A stretch of DNA of 64,000 nt from G963664935 sp963664935 (GCA_963664935.2 CAXXSE010000007.1:1674001-1738000), one strand, 5' to 3'. Positions 18,742 through 28,480 are shown, numbered from the stretch's first letter. A program made the numbers and translations. The notes: generated by a model from the sequence alone, not told the origin.

Positions 18742-20307
18742 ATGAGTTACCAGGTTCTTGCCCGAAAATGGCGTCCCCGCGTATTTGCCCAAGTCGTGGG
18801 TCAAGAACACGTGGTCCAGGTTTTGGTCAATGGGTTGAAGCACGACCGAATGCATCACGCTTGCTTGTTCGCTGGAGCGCGTGGCGTTGGGAAAACGACC
18901 ATCGCCAGGATTGTGGCTAAGGCGCTAAATTGTGAATCACGAGACTCTTTCGAACCCTGTGGACACTGCTCAGCATGTAAAGCCGTCGATGAAGACCGGT
19001 ATATCGATTTAATCGAAGTCGATGCGGCTTCGCGTACTAAAGTTGAGGACACCCGTGAATTGTTGGATGCGGTGCAGTATTCGCCCAACGAAGGCCGCTA
19101 TAAAATATATTTGATCGACGAAGTACATATGCTGTCCGGGCACAGTTTTAATGCCTTATTGAAAACCTTGGAAGAACCGCCGGACCATGTCAAATTTTTA
19201 TTGGCCACCACCGATCCTCAAAAAATTCCGATTACGGTTTTATCCCGATGTTTACAACTGAATCTTAAATTGATGTTGCCAACTCAGATTCGAGACCGAT
19301 TGGGATTCGTATTGGAACAAGAAGGTTTGGCGTTTGAACTTGCGGCACTGAAAATTCTAGCCTTTGCCGCCAACGGAAGTATGCGCGACGCATTGAGTTT
19401 GTTAGATCAAGCGATTGCCTACGGCGACGGGATGGTGCGTGAGACGGGTGTTTTGACCATGCTCGGAAGTGTCGGTCATAAACCGGTTTTCGATTTGGTG
19501 AAGGCCCTGGCGCGGGGAAACCCCAAAGCGGTGATGGATTTGATCGATGCTTTGGCGGATCGTACACCGGATTTTGGTGGCTTTTTGCAGCAAATCCTAC
19601 TGCTCTTGCATCGTATTGCTTTGGTTCAAATGGCGTCCGCAAGAGAGATGGACGAAGAAGACCACGAAATGATCATGGATTTGGCCAAAGCAATGAGTCC
19701 GGAAGATGTTCAACTGTATTATCAGATCGGGTTAATTGGACAAAAAGATCTACCCTTTGCACCCGATCCGAAAACCGGATTTGAAATGATTCTATTGCGC
19801 ATGATGGCATTCAAACCGGTAAATACTGAATCATCGGTGTCCAAACCGTTCAAAGAAAATGATAAACTCAGAATAGCGCAAAATGAAATTGGCGAGAGTG
19901 AAAGCGGTCCGGCGTATGTTTCCACGGAGCCTTCGGACTGGTTGGGGATTATTCAAGCCGTCAACCTGAAGGGGATGGCGAAAGAGTTGGCGCTGCATTG
20001 TACATTACAAGATGTTGATGACAAGAATTGCAATTTGTTGCTCGATCCGAAGCATAGTCAATTACTGAATGATCGTATTGAGCAACGGCTGGAAAAATCG
20101 ATTCAAGACTATTACCAAAAGCCGGTTAAGCTGAAGATAAGAACGGCGCATTACGACCGGGAAACACCGGGAGTCCAGTTGCAGCGTGAGCGTGATCAAC
20201 GCCAAAAAGAAGCGGAACTTGAGATCCAGCGGGATGACAACGTTAAGGCATTGAAAGAAGCGTTTGATGCTAAAATAATACCCGAATCCATAGAACCGTT
20301 GGAATGA
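18742..20307 (+). CDS. dnaX: DNA polymerase III subunits tau/gamma
   Basis: Clamp-loader ATPase of the replisome. 521 residues: Walker A GARGVGKTT (45-53), zinc module Cys64, Cys73, Cys76, Cys79, Walker B LIDEVHML and sensor LLATTDPQKIP with arginine-finger SRC. The C-terminal part is shorter than E. coli tau (643), but still includes a polymerase-binding-like region. I saw no obvious A-AAA-AAG slippage site of the E. coli kind, so a gamma form is not predicted. Confidence 0.96.
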   Translation: MSYQVLARKWRPRVFAQVVGQEHVVQVLVNGLKHDRMHHACLFAGARGVGKTTIARIVAKALNCESRDSFEPCGHCSACKAVDEDRYIDLIEVDAASRTKVEDTRELLDAVQYSPNEGRYKIYLIDEVHMLSGHSFNALLKTLEEPPDHVKFLLATTDPQKIPITVLSRCLQLNLKLMLPTQIRDRLGFVLEQEGLAFELAALKILAFAANGSMRDALSLLDQAIAYGDGMVRETGVLTMLGSVGHKPVFDLVKALARGNPKAVMDLIDALADRTPDFGGFLQQILLLLHRIALVQMASAREMDEEDHEMIMDLAKAMSPEDVQLYYQIGLIGQKDLPFAPDPKTGFEMILLRMMAFKPVNTESSVSKPFKENDKLRIAQNEIGESESGPAYVSTEPSDWLGIIQAVNLKGMAKELALHCTLQDVDDKNCNLLLDPKHSQLLNDRIEQRLEKSIQDYYQKPVKLKIRTAHYDRETPGVQLQRERDQRQKEAELEIQRDDNVKALKEAFDAKIIPESIEPLE

Positions 20308-20364
20308 ATTTTTACCCCTTCAAAAAAGACCCTGTTTGAATAGAATTTAAGTCGGAGAATAGAA

Positions 20365-20688
20365 GTGAAAAACCCCATTGGTAATATAATGCAGCACGCG
20401 CAAAAATTGCAGGAAGACTTCCAAAAAGCGCAGGAAGAACTTGCGTCCATGGAAGTGAACGGTGAATCGGGAGGCGGTTTGGTTAAAGTGGTCATGACCG
20501 GGAAACGGGAAGTGTCTAAAATAAACATCGACAATAGTCTCGTTGGAGACGATAAGGATATGTTGGAAGATTTGGTGGCTGCAGCTTTTAACGACGCGGT
20601 GCGGCGGGTAGAAAAACTCAAACAAGAAAAAATGTCCGGATTGACCTCGGGATTTCCGTTACCGTCGGGATTTAAAATGCCTTTCTGA
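20365..20688 (+). CDS. ybaB: YbaB/EbfC nucleoid-associated protein
   Basis: 107-residue DNA-binding protein of the dnaX-ybaB-recR locus. Typical sequence: KNPIGNIMQHAQKLQEDFQKAQEEL helix, then V-K-V-V-M-T-G strand pattern and LVAAAFNDAVRRVE. Starts with GTG at 20365 behind GGAG. Three bases separate it from recR. Confidence 0.95.
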   Translation: MKNPIGNIMQHAQKLQEDFQKAQEELASMEVNGESGGGLVKVVMTGKREVSKINIDNSLVGDDKDMLEDLVAAAFNDAVRRVEKLKQEKMSGLTSGFPLPSGFKMPF

Positions 20689-20690
20689 GC

Positions 20691-21296
20691 ATGCAACAAA
20701 AAGGATGCCTGGCTCAATTGATGCGGGCTTTCCAATGCTTGCCCGGTGTTGGGCCTAAAAGCGCCCAGCGTATGACGTTTCATTTGCTTCAGCGGGACCG
20801 CCAAGGCGCCCGCAATCTCGCTCAAATTCTTCAACATGCAGTGGATAAAGTTGGCCACTGTACACTTTGCCGAACGCTAACCGAAGATTCCGTTTGTGAA
20901 CTGTGCGCGAATCCGAGTCGCGATGCGTCGATATTGTGTGTAGTTGAATCCCCGGCCGATGTTTACGCCGTGGATCGGGCAACTGTATTCAAGGGACTTT
21001 ACTATGTCCTCCATGGACGGCTTTCCCCCCTCGACGGCATTGGTCCCGAGCACTTGGGGCTGGACCAGTTGGACGGTAAATTGGCCTCGGGTAATGTCAA
21101 AGAATTGATTTTAGCGACGAATACAACCGTAGAAGGTGAGGCAACGGCGCATTTTATCGCGGACATGGCCCGCCGTCACCAAGTGCTGTCAACCCGCATC
21201 GCCCATGGTGTTCCCCTCGGTGGGGAATTGGAATATGTCGATAGCGGTACCCTGGCCCATGCTTTCAGTGGGCGGACAATTCTATATAAGGAGTAA
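20691..21296 (+). CDS. recR: Recombination mediator RecR
   Basis: RecFOR-pathway protein that helps load RecA at gaps. 201 residues with helix-hairpin-helix CLPGVGPKSAQRM (16-28), a zinc finger Cys57, Cys60, Cys69, Cys72, and a Toprim domain (ILCVVESPADVYAVD) with C-terminal ARGIPLGGELEYVD-type segment (here IAHGVPLGGELEYVD). Confidence 0.96.
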   Translation: MQQKGCLAQLMRAFQCLPGVGPKSAQRMTFHLLQRDRQGARNLAQILQHAVDKVGHCTLCRTLTEDSVCELCANPSRDASILCVVESPADVYAVDRATVFKGLYYVLHGRLSPLDGIGPEHLGLDQLDGKLASGNVKELILATNTTVEGEATAHFIADMARRHQVLSTRIAHGVPLGGELEYVDSGTLAHAFSGRTILYKE

Positions 21297-21301
21297 ATGG
21301 A

Positions 21302-21640
21302 ATGACCGATTGTTTATTTTGTAAGATGGTTACCGGTGGGATACATCCGGACACCGTGTATGAAACGGAACAGGTGCTCGCTTTTCGCGATATTAACCCG
21401 CGAGCTCCCACCCACGTATTGGTTATTCCAAAACAACACATCGCCACCTTGAACGATCTAAAGGACACTGCCGTTGCCAGCGAACTGTTGTTAGCCGCCG
21501 GTAAAATAGCTGAAGTCGAAGGTTTGGCCGAGGATGGTTATCGAACCGTAATTAATTGTAATTCGAAGGGCGGTCAAGAGGTCTATCACTTGCACATGCA
21601 TGTATTGGGTGGCCGACAGATGGTCTGGCCGCCTGGGTAA
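21302..21640 (+). CDS. HIT-family purine nucleoside phosphoramidase (HINT-like)
   Basis: 112 residues; starts DCLFCKMVTGGIHPDTVYE and ends with the histidine triad YHLHMHVLGGRQM. It matches bacterial HinT, which hydrolyses AMP-lysine and similar phosphoramidates. Only five bases downstream of recR, so it probably shares that transcript. Confidence 0.92.
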   Translation: MTDCLFCKMVTGGIHPDTVYETEQVLAFRDINPRAPTHVLVIPKQHIATLNDLKDTAVASELLLAAGKIAEVEGLAEDGYRTVINCNSKGGQEVYHLHMHVLGGRQMVWPPG

Positions 21641-21709
21641 TGCTCAGGTTCGCAGCTATAATCAATGTATGTGGTAAACGCAATATTGATGACGGTTCAC
21701 TAGTTTTTT

Positions 21710-23086
21710 ATGGTTCGGTATCGGCACCAGATTGGTAAAAGACACTACCAGTTTAAAGATTTGGTGGATGTTCTTGCTAAAGCGTCTCCGGCGCGTAGCG
21801 GGGATTTTCTCTCCGGTATTGCCGCACAAAACGACGAGGAACGGGTAGCGGCCCAAATGGTTTTGGCCGAAACACCCCTTGATCGTTTTTTGGAAGAACC
21901 GATTATCCCCTATAACGACGATGAAGTAACGCGTCTGTTATTCGACGAACACGACAATGAATCGTACCAACCGATCCGGGGCTTAACGGTGGGGGAATTT
22001 CGGGATTGGCTATTAGCCTACGAAACCACAGCCGATTCATTGACCGCGCTATCTCCCGGCCTGCTGCCTGAAATGGTTGCCGCAGTCAGTAAATTAATGC
22101 GTAATCAGGATCTTATCCTGGTAGCGGGTAAATGTTCCGTCATTTCGAAATTTCGCAATACCATCGGTTTACCCGGGCGCTTATCGATACGTCTCCAGCC
22201 CAACCATCCAACCGATGATCCGGAGGGCATCGGTGCATCGATACTCGACGGGCTGATGTACGGTTGTGGCGATGCGGTTATCGGGATAAACCCCGCCACC
22301 GATAACATCGATGGAATTGAACGGTTGTTAAACAATCTCGATCAATTCATCCAGCGCTTCCAAATTCCCACCCAATCTTGTGTGCTCGCCCATATCACCA
22401 CCCAGATGGAAGCAATGCAACGGGGCGCTCCCCTGGATCTTGTTTTTCAATCGATTACGGGTACCGAAGCCGCCAATGCCAGTTTCGGAATTAATCTGGC
22501 AATGCTGAGCGAAGTCAGAGAAGCCGCACTCGCCTTAAAGCGTGGATCGGTGGGTGATAACGTGATGTATTTTGAAACCGGTCAAGGATCTTGTCTTTCC
22601 GCTGGCGCCGATTACGGGGTTGATCAACAAACCCTCGAAGCTCGCGCCTACGGGGTAGCGAGGAAATTTAAGCCACTCCTGGTCAATACCGTAGTCGGAT
22701 TTATAGGCCCAGAATATCTCTTCGATGGAAAACAGATTATCCGTGCCGGACTGGAAGACCATTTTTGCGGAAAACTTTTAGGATTACCCATGGGGTGTGA
22801 TGTGTGCTATACCAACCATGCGGAGGCGGATCAGGATGATATGGATAATCTGATGACCTTGCTGGCGGTCGCGGGGTGCAGTTATTTTATGGGTGTGCCG
22901 GGAGCCGACGATATCATGCTCAACTATCAGTCCACATCGTTTCATGATAGCCAATATCTTCGACAAGTCTTGGGTTTGAAACCCGCGCCCGAATTTGAAG
23001 AATGGTTGACGAATATGGGGATTACCGATGGGTCGAGTAAATTGCTACCGGTACATAGTGAGCACCCATTGTTGAAAGCCATGTAA
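21710..23086 (+). CDS. eutB: Ethanolamine ammonia-lyase large subunit
   Basis: Adenosylcobalamin-dependent enzyme that turns ethanolamine into acetaldehyde and ammonia. 458 residues, as usual. Recognisable TIM-barrel sequence: VRYRHQIGKRHYQFKDLVDVLAKASPARSGD at the start, AAQMVLAETPL, and GLPMGCDVCYTNHAEADQDD-MDNLMTLLA near the C-terminus. eutC follows two bases later. No microcompartment or regulator genes are present, so this is a stand-alone pair. Confidence 0.96.
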   Translation: MVRYRHQIGKRHYQFKDLVDVLAKASPARSGDFLSGIAAQNDEERVAAQMVLAETPLDRFLEEPIIPYNDDEVTRLLFDEHDNESYQPIRGLTVGEFRDWLLAYETTADSLTALSPGLLPEMVAAVSKLMRNQDLILVAGKCSVISKFRNTIGLPGRLSIRLQPNHPTDDPEGIGASILDGLMYGCGDAVIGINPATDNIDGIERLLNNLDQFIQRFQIPTQSCVLAHITTQMEAMQRGAPLDLVFQSITGTEAANASFGINLAMLSEVREAALALKRGSVGDNVMYFETGQGSCLSAGADYGVDQQTLEARAYGVARKFKPLLVNTVVGFIGPEYLFDGKQIIRAGLEDHFCGKLLGLPMGCDVCYTNHAEADQDDMDNLMTLLAVAGCSYFMGVPGADDIMLNYQSTSFHDSQYLRQVLGLKPAPEFEEWLTNMGITDGSSKLLPVHSEHPLLKAM

Positions 23087-23088
23087 TA

Positions 23089-23853
23089 ATGAAGAGCCGA
23101 ATCACCCTGACCCACGATCCTTGGGTACAGCTTAAAGAATTGACTACCGCGCGAATTGCTTTAGGCCGTTCGGGTGGAAGTTTACCTACTGGTGAATGGC
23201 TGGATTTTAAATTATCGCATGCCAAAGCACGGGATGCGGTGCATTGTGTTTTCGACCCGGCGCGGATTGAAACAGACATGCACGAACGTGGATTGCACAC
23301 GGTTGTTGTGAACAGCAATGCCGACAATCGAAGGACTTACCTCCAACGCCCGGACCTTGGACGCGTGTTAAATGCCGAATCCAAGCCTATGTTGCACGAT
23401 ATTCACGGTCAATACGACTTGGTTGTGATCGTGAGTGACGGTTTGTCCGCTCTGGCGGTCCATACTCAGACTGCCCCGTTGCTGGCGATATTAATGCCGA
23501 AGTTGGAACAACAGCAATGGACGGTAGGGCCCGTCGTCATTGCACGTTATGGCCGGGTGGCGCTTCAGGATGAAATCGGCAAAATCGCCGGTGCGAAAAT
23601 TGCCTTGATATTAATCGGGGAACGCCCGGGATTGGGGTCGCCGGATAGTTTAGGCGCTTATCTTGTTTACAACCCAAAACCCGGTAATACCGACGCAAAT
23701 CGAAATTGTGTTTCCAATATCCGTCCCGAAGGATTAGATCACCAAAATGCGGCGGAAACTCTTTATTATCTATTGAAAGAATCCCGAGCCCGCAAAATTT
23801 CAGGTGTGTCGTTGAAAGATGAACGCCGGATGTTGGAAGCGCCGAGGGGTTAG
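23089..23853 (+). CDS. eutC: Ethanolamine ammonia-lyase small subunit
   Basis: Forms the cobalamin-binding part of the lyase with EutB. 254 residues, shorter than the E. coli protein (295), mostly at the N-terminus. Conserved TTARIALGRSGGSLPTGEWLDFKLSHAKARDAVH, VVIVSDGLSALAV, and GERPGLGSPDSLGAYLVYNPKPG. Ends with TAG. Confidence 0.95.
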   Translation: MKSRITLTHDPWVQLKELTTARIALGRSGGSLPTGEWLDFKLSHAKARDAVHCVFDPARIETDMHERGLHTVVVNSNADNRRTYLQRPDLGRVLNAESKPMLHDIHGQYDLVVIVSDGLSALAVHTQTAPLLAILMPKLEQQQWTVGPVVIARYGRVALQDEIGKIAGAKIALILIGERPGLGSPDSLGAYLVYNPKPGNTDANRNCVSNIRPEGLDHQNAAETLYYLLKESRARKISGVSLKDERRMLEAPRG

Positions 23854-24244
23854 GAAGGTGAGTAGGCTGATTATAGGATTATCAGACAAAGATTGAAAAA
23901 ACCAAAGGTAATTAAAATTTTAATCCGTGAATTCAATACGGATCACAGGGTGCAAGATATTGGTTTCCCGGGGGATTAAAAAAATCTTAGCTTTAGCCAC
24001 CGACTTGAAAAATTGGGACGGATCTATTTTTACGCAAATAGAATAAAATGGCCTCCGTTTTAGTTTGAAAAGTTCACTCTAATTAACTTTTGTAGACTCC
24101 GCGTTTCCGCCGCGATCTTTTTCATAGGCTTTCTTCATCGGCTAGTCGATGACATTGCTTATCGTTATTTATGAGACCCAATCAATTTTGCACAAAACAT
24201 GACTATTATGTTTGGTAAAGGAGATGACTATTTTTCCCTGACCT
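23854..24244. other. Gene-free AT-rich stretch after eutC
   Basis: 391 bases with no gene, RNA or repeat that I can support. Base composition becomes more AT-rich here and stays so through the glycosyltransferase segment, suggesting the edge of a transferred region. Confidence 0.35.
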
Positions 24245-24688
24245 TCAAGTACGATAAGGTGATCTGCCAGGTCCCATTTTCAGGGCTTTTGGATATTCCT
24301 TGATTACGCTATCGAAGCTCCTGATAAGCTGATTACGTTTTATGGTGTGAATATTTGTGCTTTCTTTCATCTTATTGGGTAAATCATAAAGCCATAACGG
24401 CGGGTTGAACGACTGGTGATAAAAAGCATGGTAAGTGTCAAGCTGTATTTTCCCATATGATACCTCTTGATATCTTGCTTTTTGTTTTTTAAATTTCAAT
24501 ACCATATGGTACTTATCCAGGAGTCGGTTGCAAGAGGCCAACTGACCGGCGATGGCCGATACATTGAAGAAGTTGAAAAAATCATTGGTCGTCGAATCGA
24601 ACATCGTCGTCCGGGAAGGCAAAGAAACGGGAATAGGAGAATAAATAAATCTGTCCCCGTTTTTTTCCACGAGTTGAGAAATATTCAT
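24245..24688 (-). CDS. Hypothetical protein, probably partial
   Basis: 147 residues, rich in K, F and Y, with no family I recognise and no signal peptide or membrane segment. An approximately 100-base piece of it (24396-24500) occurs again in inverted orientation at 32497-32594 with a few base gaps. That copy breaks its frame, so the gene or its copy was cut by a rearrangement. May be part of a longer gene in relatives. Confidence 0.35.
   Translation of the reverse strand: MNISQLVEKNGDRFIYSPIPVSLPSRTTMFDSTTNDFFNFFNVSAIAGQLASCNRLLDKYHMVLKFKKQKARYQEVSYGKIQLDTYHAFYHQSFNPPLWLYDLPNKMKESTNIHTIKRNQLIRSFDSVIKEYPKALKMGPGRSPYRT
24396..24500 (-). repeat. Inverted copy of a gene fragment (copy 1)
   Basis: On the minus strand this reads ATTGAAATTTAAAAAACAAA to CAACCCGCCG, nearly identical to 32497-32594 on the plus strand apart from a few-base gap. 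The two copies lie about 8 kb apart in opposite orientation and bracket the glycosyltransferase fragment and the IS91/recombinase block. Confidence 0.75.
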
Positions 24689-24693
24689 TTTAA

Positions 24694-25125
24694 GAATATA
24701 TTTTTTCAGTAATCACTTTTCTTTTTAATAAAAAGGAGAGATATCTCGATTATGCAGGAGGGTATGGTTTATTTGTGAGGTTAATGAGAGATGCTGGATA
24801 CGACTTTTTTTGGCAGGATATCTATACGCAAAATCTTTTTGCGCGCGGATTTGAAGCTCCCCCACATCAACAGCGCTTTGAGTGTATAACAGCATTCGAA
24901 GTCTTTGAGCACCTTGTCGATCCACTTAAAGAGATGGAAAGTATGATGGTCTTATCTGACAATATTTTATTTTCGACAAGCTTAGTTCCAGAGCCAACTC
25001 CTAAAGCCAATGAGTGGTATTATTATGGTTTTGAACACGGACAACACGTATCATTATATTCTGCTAAAGCATTAAACATTATCGCGCAGAAATTTGATGG
25101 CCATATTATCTCATATAACAAATAG
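24694..25125 (+). pseudogene. Class I SAM methyltransferase, 5'-truncated
   Basis: Open frame without a good start. It begins at the SAM motif I (YLDYAGGYGLFVRLMRDAGYDFFWQD) and continues through FECITAFEVFEHLVDPLKEME and the C-terminal YYYGFEHGQHVSLYS. A complete enzyme of this sugar/polysaccharide-associated type has about 80-100 residues before motif I; those are missing. GTG 24775 could start a short product lacking the SAM site. Heads a run of glycosyltransferase genes. Confidence 0.7.
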
Positions 25126-25277
25126 GTACATCTTTTTACGAAAAATAAAAAAAGTGAAAATTTGTTCAAATTCTACTGTGTTTTTAGTAAATATGTCTTA
25201 TCGTCTCTGATTAACAGCTTGATGAAGGACAAAACCGTTTCTGATCAGAAATTTCTAATGAAGAAATAGCACGCATT

Positions 25278-26381
25278 ATGAAGGTACTTTATGATCATCA
25301 AGCATTTGATATACAGGAATATGGTGGTGTATCAAGATATTTTCACGCAATCATTTCCCAATATAAGAAAAATACTGATATTGAATGTGATCTTCAATGT
25401 GCCTATTCTAACAATGAATATCTTTTGACTGACAATTCATTTAAGGTAAAAAGGTTTTTTCCGGGGAAATCATTTTTACTTAAACAACAAATAATGCATT
25501 CTTTAAATAAAAGTTCTGCTGTCCATCAAATTCATCACGCACAATTCGATCTTTTTCACCCAACATATTACGATACATATTTTCTAAAACACCTCAAATC
25601 TAAACCTTTTGTATTAACCATTCATGATATGATTCATGAAATATTTCCTCAATATTTTTCGCAAAATGATGCTACTGTATGGAACAAAAAATACTTAGCT
25701 GAAAAGGCTTCTAAAATTATTGCTATATCAGAAAGTACTAAGACAAATATTATGGAATACTATAAACTGGATGAAAGCAAGATTGAAGTAATCTATCACG
25801 GCAGTCCATTAATTAAGGAAACGTGCTCAAATAAAAACATATCATTACCAGAAAAATATATTTTATATGTTGGCACGCGACCTATTTACAAAAATTTCAA
25901 CGTTTTTATTCATGCCATTTCTGATCTATTAATAAAACAACATGATTTGTTTCTCGTCTGTGCAGGTGGAGGTCTTTTTTCAGCAAATGAATTAAAAGTG
26001 ATTTCTGAATTAGGGATCGAACATAAAGTAAAATATCATTCTGCTTCTCCTGATGTATTGGCAACCGTATACGCGCGTGCTACCTGTTTTTGTTTTACAA
26101 CTCTTTATGAAGGTTTCGGTTTTCCTACACTAGAAGCTTTTGGATGTGGATGCCCAGTAGCCTTAAGTAATTCAAGTTCGCTACCTGAAGTGGGTGGAGA
26201 TGCAGCAGAATATTTTGACCCTACATCAAAGGACTCCATTAAATCATCAATAGAAAAAATAATAGGTAGTGAATCCCTACGAAAAGAAATGATTAAAAAA
26301 GGAGAAAAGAGGTTTAAAGATTTTTCCTGGTCCAAAACAGCAGCACAAACGATGAAGGTTTATTCATCAGTTTTAAAATAA
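25278..26381 (+). CDS. Glycosyltransferase family 4
   Basis: 367 residues, GT-B fold. N-terminal MKVLYDHQAFDIQEYGGVSRYF, middle ILYVGTRPIYKNFNVFI, and the C-terminal nucleotide-sugar site LYEGFGFPTLEAFGCGCPVALSNSSSLPEVGGDAAEYFDP with the EX7E pattern. Likely adds a sugar during O-antigen or capsule synthesis at the cytoplasmic side of the inner membrane. AT-rich compared with housekeeping genes. It is the only intact gene of this segment. Confidence 0.93.
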   Translation: MKVLYDHQAFDIQEYGGVSRYFHAIISQYKKNTDIECDLQCAYSNNEYLLTDNSFKVKRFFPGKSFLLKQQIMHSLNKSSAVHQIHHAQFDLFHPTYYDTYFLKHLKSKPFVLTIHDMIHEIFPQYFSQNDATVWNKKYLAEKASKIIAISESTKTNIMEYYKLDESKIEVIYHGSPLIKETCSNKNISLPEKYILYVGTRPIYKNFNVFIHAISDLLIKQHDLFLVCAGGGLFSANELKVISELGIEHKVKYHSASPDVLATVYARATCFCFTTLYEGFGFPTLEAFGCGCPVALSNSSSLPEVGGDAAEYFDPTSKDSIKSSIEKIIGSESLRKEMIKKGEKRFKDFSWSKTAAQTMKVYSSVLK

Positions 26382-26385
26382 TATA

Positions 26386-27148
26386 ATGAACAACCAACCC
26401 TTTTTCACCATCCTAACCTGCTCATTCAATACCGAAAAAACTATACAAGAGACTATTGAATCCATTGAGTTCAGTCAGTCAACAATTTTGAACACATTAT
26501 TATAGATGCGAATTGACATATGGAACGATTGATGTCATCAATAAGTACAAGTATTCATACAATCTAAAGGTAATCAGTGAGAAAGATTCGGGTATTGCAG
26601 AGGCATTAAATAAAGGCATTAGGCTCACAAAAGGAAAGTACATTCTTACAGTACAAGCAGACGACTATTTAATTCACAATGAAATATTATCAGAAATCCA
26701 TCAGCAAATTAATAATGAAGATATCGATATGTATTTTTTTAATATTCAACTCAAAAAGCCTAATCAAAAACCAATAACAGCACATATTAATAAAATTGCG
26801 TGGTGGTACCATTTTAAACCTACTTTTACTCATCAAGGCGCACTTATTCATAAACGCGTCTTTGATAAAATTGGCTCGTATGATACTCGATTTAAAATCA
26901 CAATGGATTATGATTTATATTATCGCGCTATTAATCAGCAGTTTACCTATCAAATATCTGATATTCCTATTACCGTGATGAATGTCGGTGGATTAAGCAG
27001 TAACAAAAAAAGTATTATGGATCGCATCAGAGAAGAATATCGCGTTCAACGCAAAAATGAAAAACATCTTCTATGGAAAATCATCCAAGCTCTGTATCGC
27101 ATACCTTACTATCCATTTAAATATGTAAAAACAATGTGTTTTAATTAA
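26386..27148 (+). pseudogene. Glycosyltransferase family 2, frameshifted twice
   Basis: Starts at ATG 26386 (MNNQPFFTILTCSFNTEKTIQETIESI), four bases after the GT4 stop. Near 26475 the match moves to another frame (SVNNFEHIIIDAN), and after 26512 to the third (TYGTIDVINKYK). From there it continues normally: SEKDSGIAEALNKGIRLTKGKYILTVQADDYL and GALIHKRVFDKIGSYDTRFKITMDYDLYYR to 27148. Both GT-A motifs (IDAN-TYGT and QADDYL) are recognisable. The 211-residue part from TTG 26513 lacks the nucleotide-binding start and is unlikely to be active. Confidence 0.8.
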
Positions 27149-27151
27149 TTT

Positions 27152-27277
27152 ATGAAAATATTAATCCTCACAAAAAGACAAACGACGGGAAACGATATGA
27201 GTATAGGAAGAATAAACCACCTTTTGTTTCAAATGAGAAAGTACCAATGGCGCAATGAGTTGTCAATCACTATCTAA
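27152..27277 (+). pseudogene. Glycosyltransferase, N-terminal fragment
   Basis: ATG 27152 begins MKILILTKRQTTGNDMSIGRINHL, resembling the start of GT4 enzymes, but the frame ends after 41 codons and no GT-B core follows. IS91-type sequence begins shortly after, so the polysaccharide cluster was probably cut here. Confidence 0.45.
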
Positions 27278-27420
27278 AACTGGAAATTTTGGCTCTTTGT
27301 GTGGTCTTTTTCCCTGATCAATGCCAAGATTTTGGCAAATTGAGTCGTTTTGGAAGGCGAAGACCATAGGGGATCATCGGATCAAGACTGAACCGGATTG
27401 AAGTGGCTGTTGGTTTGGAT

Positions 27421-28480
27421 TTAGGCGGTTACGGATAGACAGAATGCCTGGTTCGGTGAACGAGGTGGTGCTCTGGTGGGCAAACCGAGATGGGCAAGGA
27501 TCTTAGCGATCACCGTGGGTTCCTCGATGGCGGCGATGATTTTCAGTTAACCCCCACAATGAGGACAGCGTTCGATGTCGATATCGAACACCCGTTTCAG
27601 CAAGCGAGCCCAGCTGATGCGGATAGCCGACGGTTGGTGAGGCGCCTGACCCTGTTTATCTGTCGTGTTATTGGCGTTGACTGCTTCGTCTGGGATGATT
27701 TCGGAACGGTGTTTGGCGTTGGGCGCGAGTATGCCATGACAAATCCGTCTGGAACGGATTTGGACCGCGCTAGCGACCCGAAGGGTGAAATACAGGGAAG
27801 TATTTCATCAATGCGAATCAGGTTAAGTCTGGGACGCGGGGCTAAAGCGGCCAAGCGTTGTATGAATTACTCCGAGCATCCTGCCCTCCGCCCTTCGGGC
27901 CAACCTTCGGTTGTTCAAAATCGCTCCCGGCAATTTTGTCAAGCGGCGACATGACGATATGGGTGGTACCATCTTGATACGGGCTCTTGAGTTGCAGGAC
28001 GACATCGCCCGCGCGGTTACATCTGAGTCGTTCATTGGCCATCGCCGGGCGCGTGATGTAACGGCATAGGCGTTCGAGTTGTTTGCGCTGATTGGCGGCA
28101 CAGCGCACGTTCGCATGCAAGCTAAAGCCATGGTCGCTGACACAACGCTTGGCGGTCACCTTTGTTGCTGTCGGGACGGTTTTCAAGCTCAGTACTTTCT
28201 GGCCAGCCCGAGGGCCGAATGCAATTCGGTAAGTACAGGCGGCTGATCGCAGGGGCGCCAAGGCGGGATCGGCATCGGCATCGGTTTCGGCCAAATAGGT
28301 GATTCCCTGCTCTTCAATGAGATAGCCTCTACGTGTTAGTAACCGCATGATCCGTTTGATGATCTTAGAGAGTAGGGTCTGCAACTGCTCGCTAGTGGGC
28401 GCGCGTACCGGTTGGAATACGGGCACGCCGCCATCGATACGATAAACGCCATCGAGGAATAAGCAATGCAGATGAATATT
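27421..28480 (-). pseudogene. IS91-family transposase, C-terminal part
   Basis: Minus-strand remnant continuing the N-terminal part at 31806-32357. It carries IHLHCLFLDGVYRIDGG, the stretch PVFQPVRAPTSEQLQTLL, CTYRIAFGPRAGQKVLSL, NERLRCNRAGDVVLQLKSPY and THIVMSPL, then after an inserted palindromic element LAALAPRPRLNLIR, FDIDIERCPHCGG and LKIIAAIEEPTVIAKILAHLGLPTRAPPRSP. An in-frame TAA at 27547-27549 sits where Q is expected before LKI. Several other frame changes lie between 27597 and 27854. It cannot make a working Y2/HUH-type transposase. Confidence 0.85.
27873..27940. repeat. REP-like triple-hairpin element inside the IS91 gene
   Basis: Inserted between the codons for MSPL and the following residues of the transposase. 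It contains three adjacent hairpins: GCCC-TTC-GGGC (27890-27900), AACC-TTC-GGTT (27902-27912) and CAAAAT...ATTTTG (27917-27939). This is the look of REP/BIME elements mobilised by Y1 transposases. No REP transposase gene is present in the window. Confidence 0.65.

Noticed and set aside
18742..20307. Programmed frameshift in dnaX to make gamma
   Set aside because: No clear slippery heptamer followed by a hairpin at the place used in E. coli.
26386..27148. A complete short glycosyltransferase starting at 26513
   Set aside because: The conserved GT-A start and IDAN segment lie upstream in other frames, so the short frame is the tail of a broken gene.
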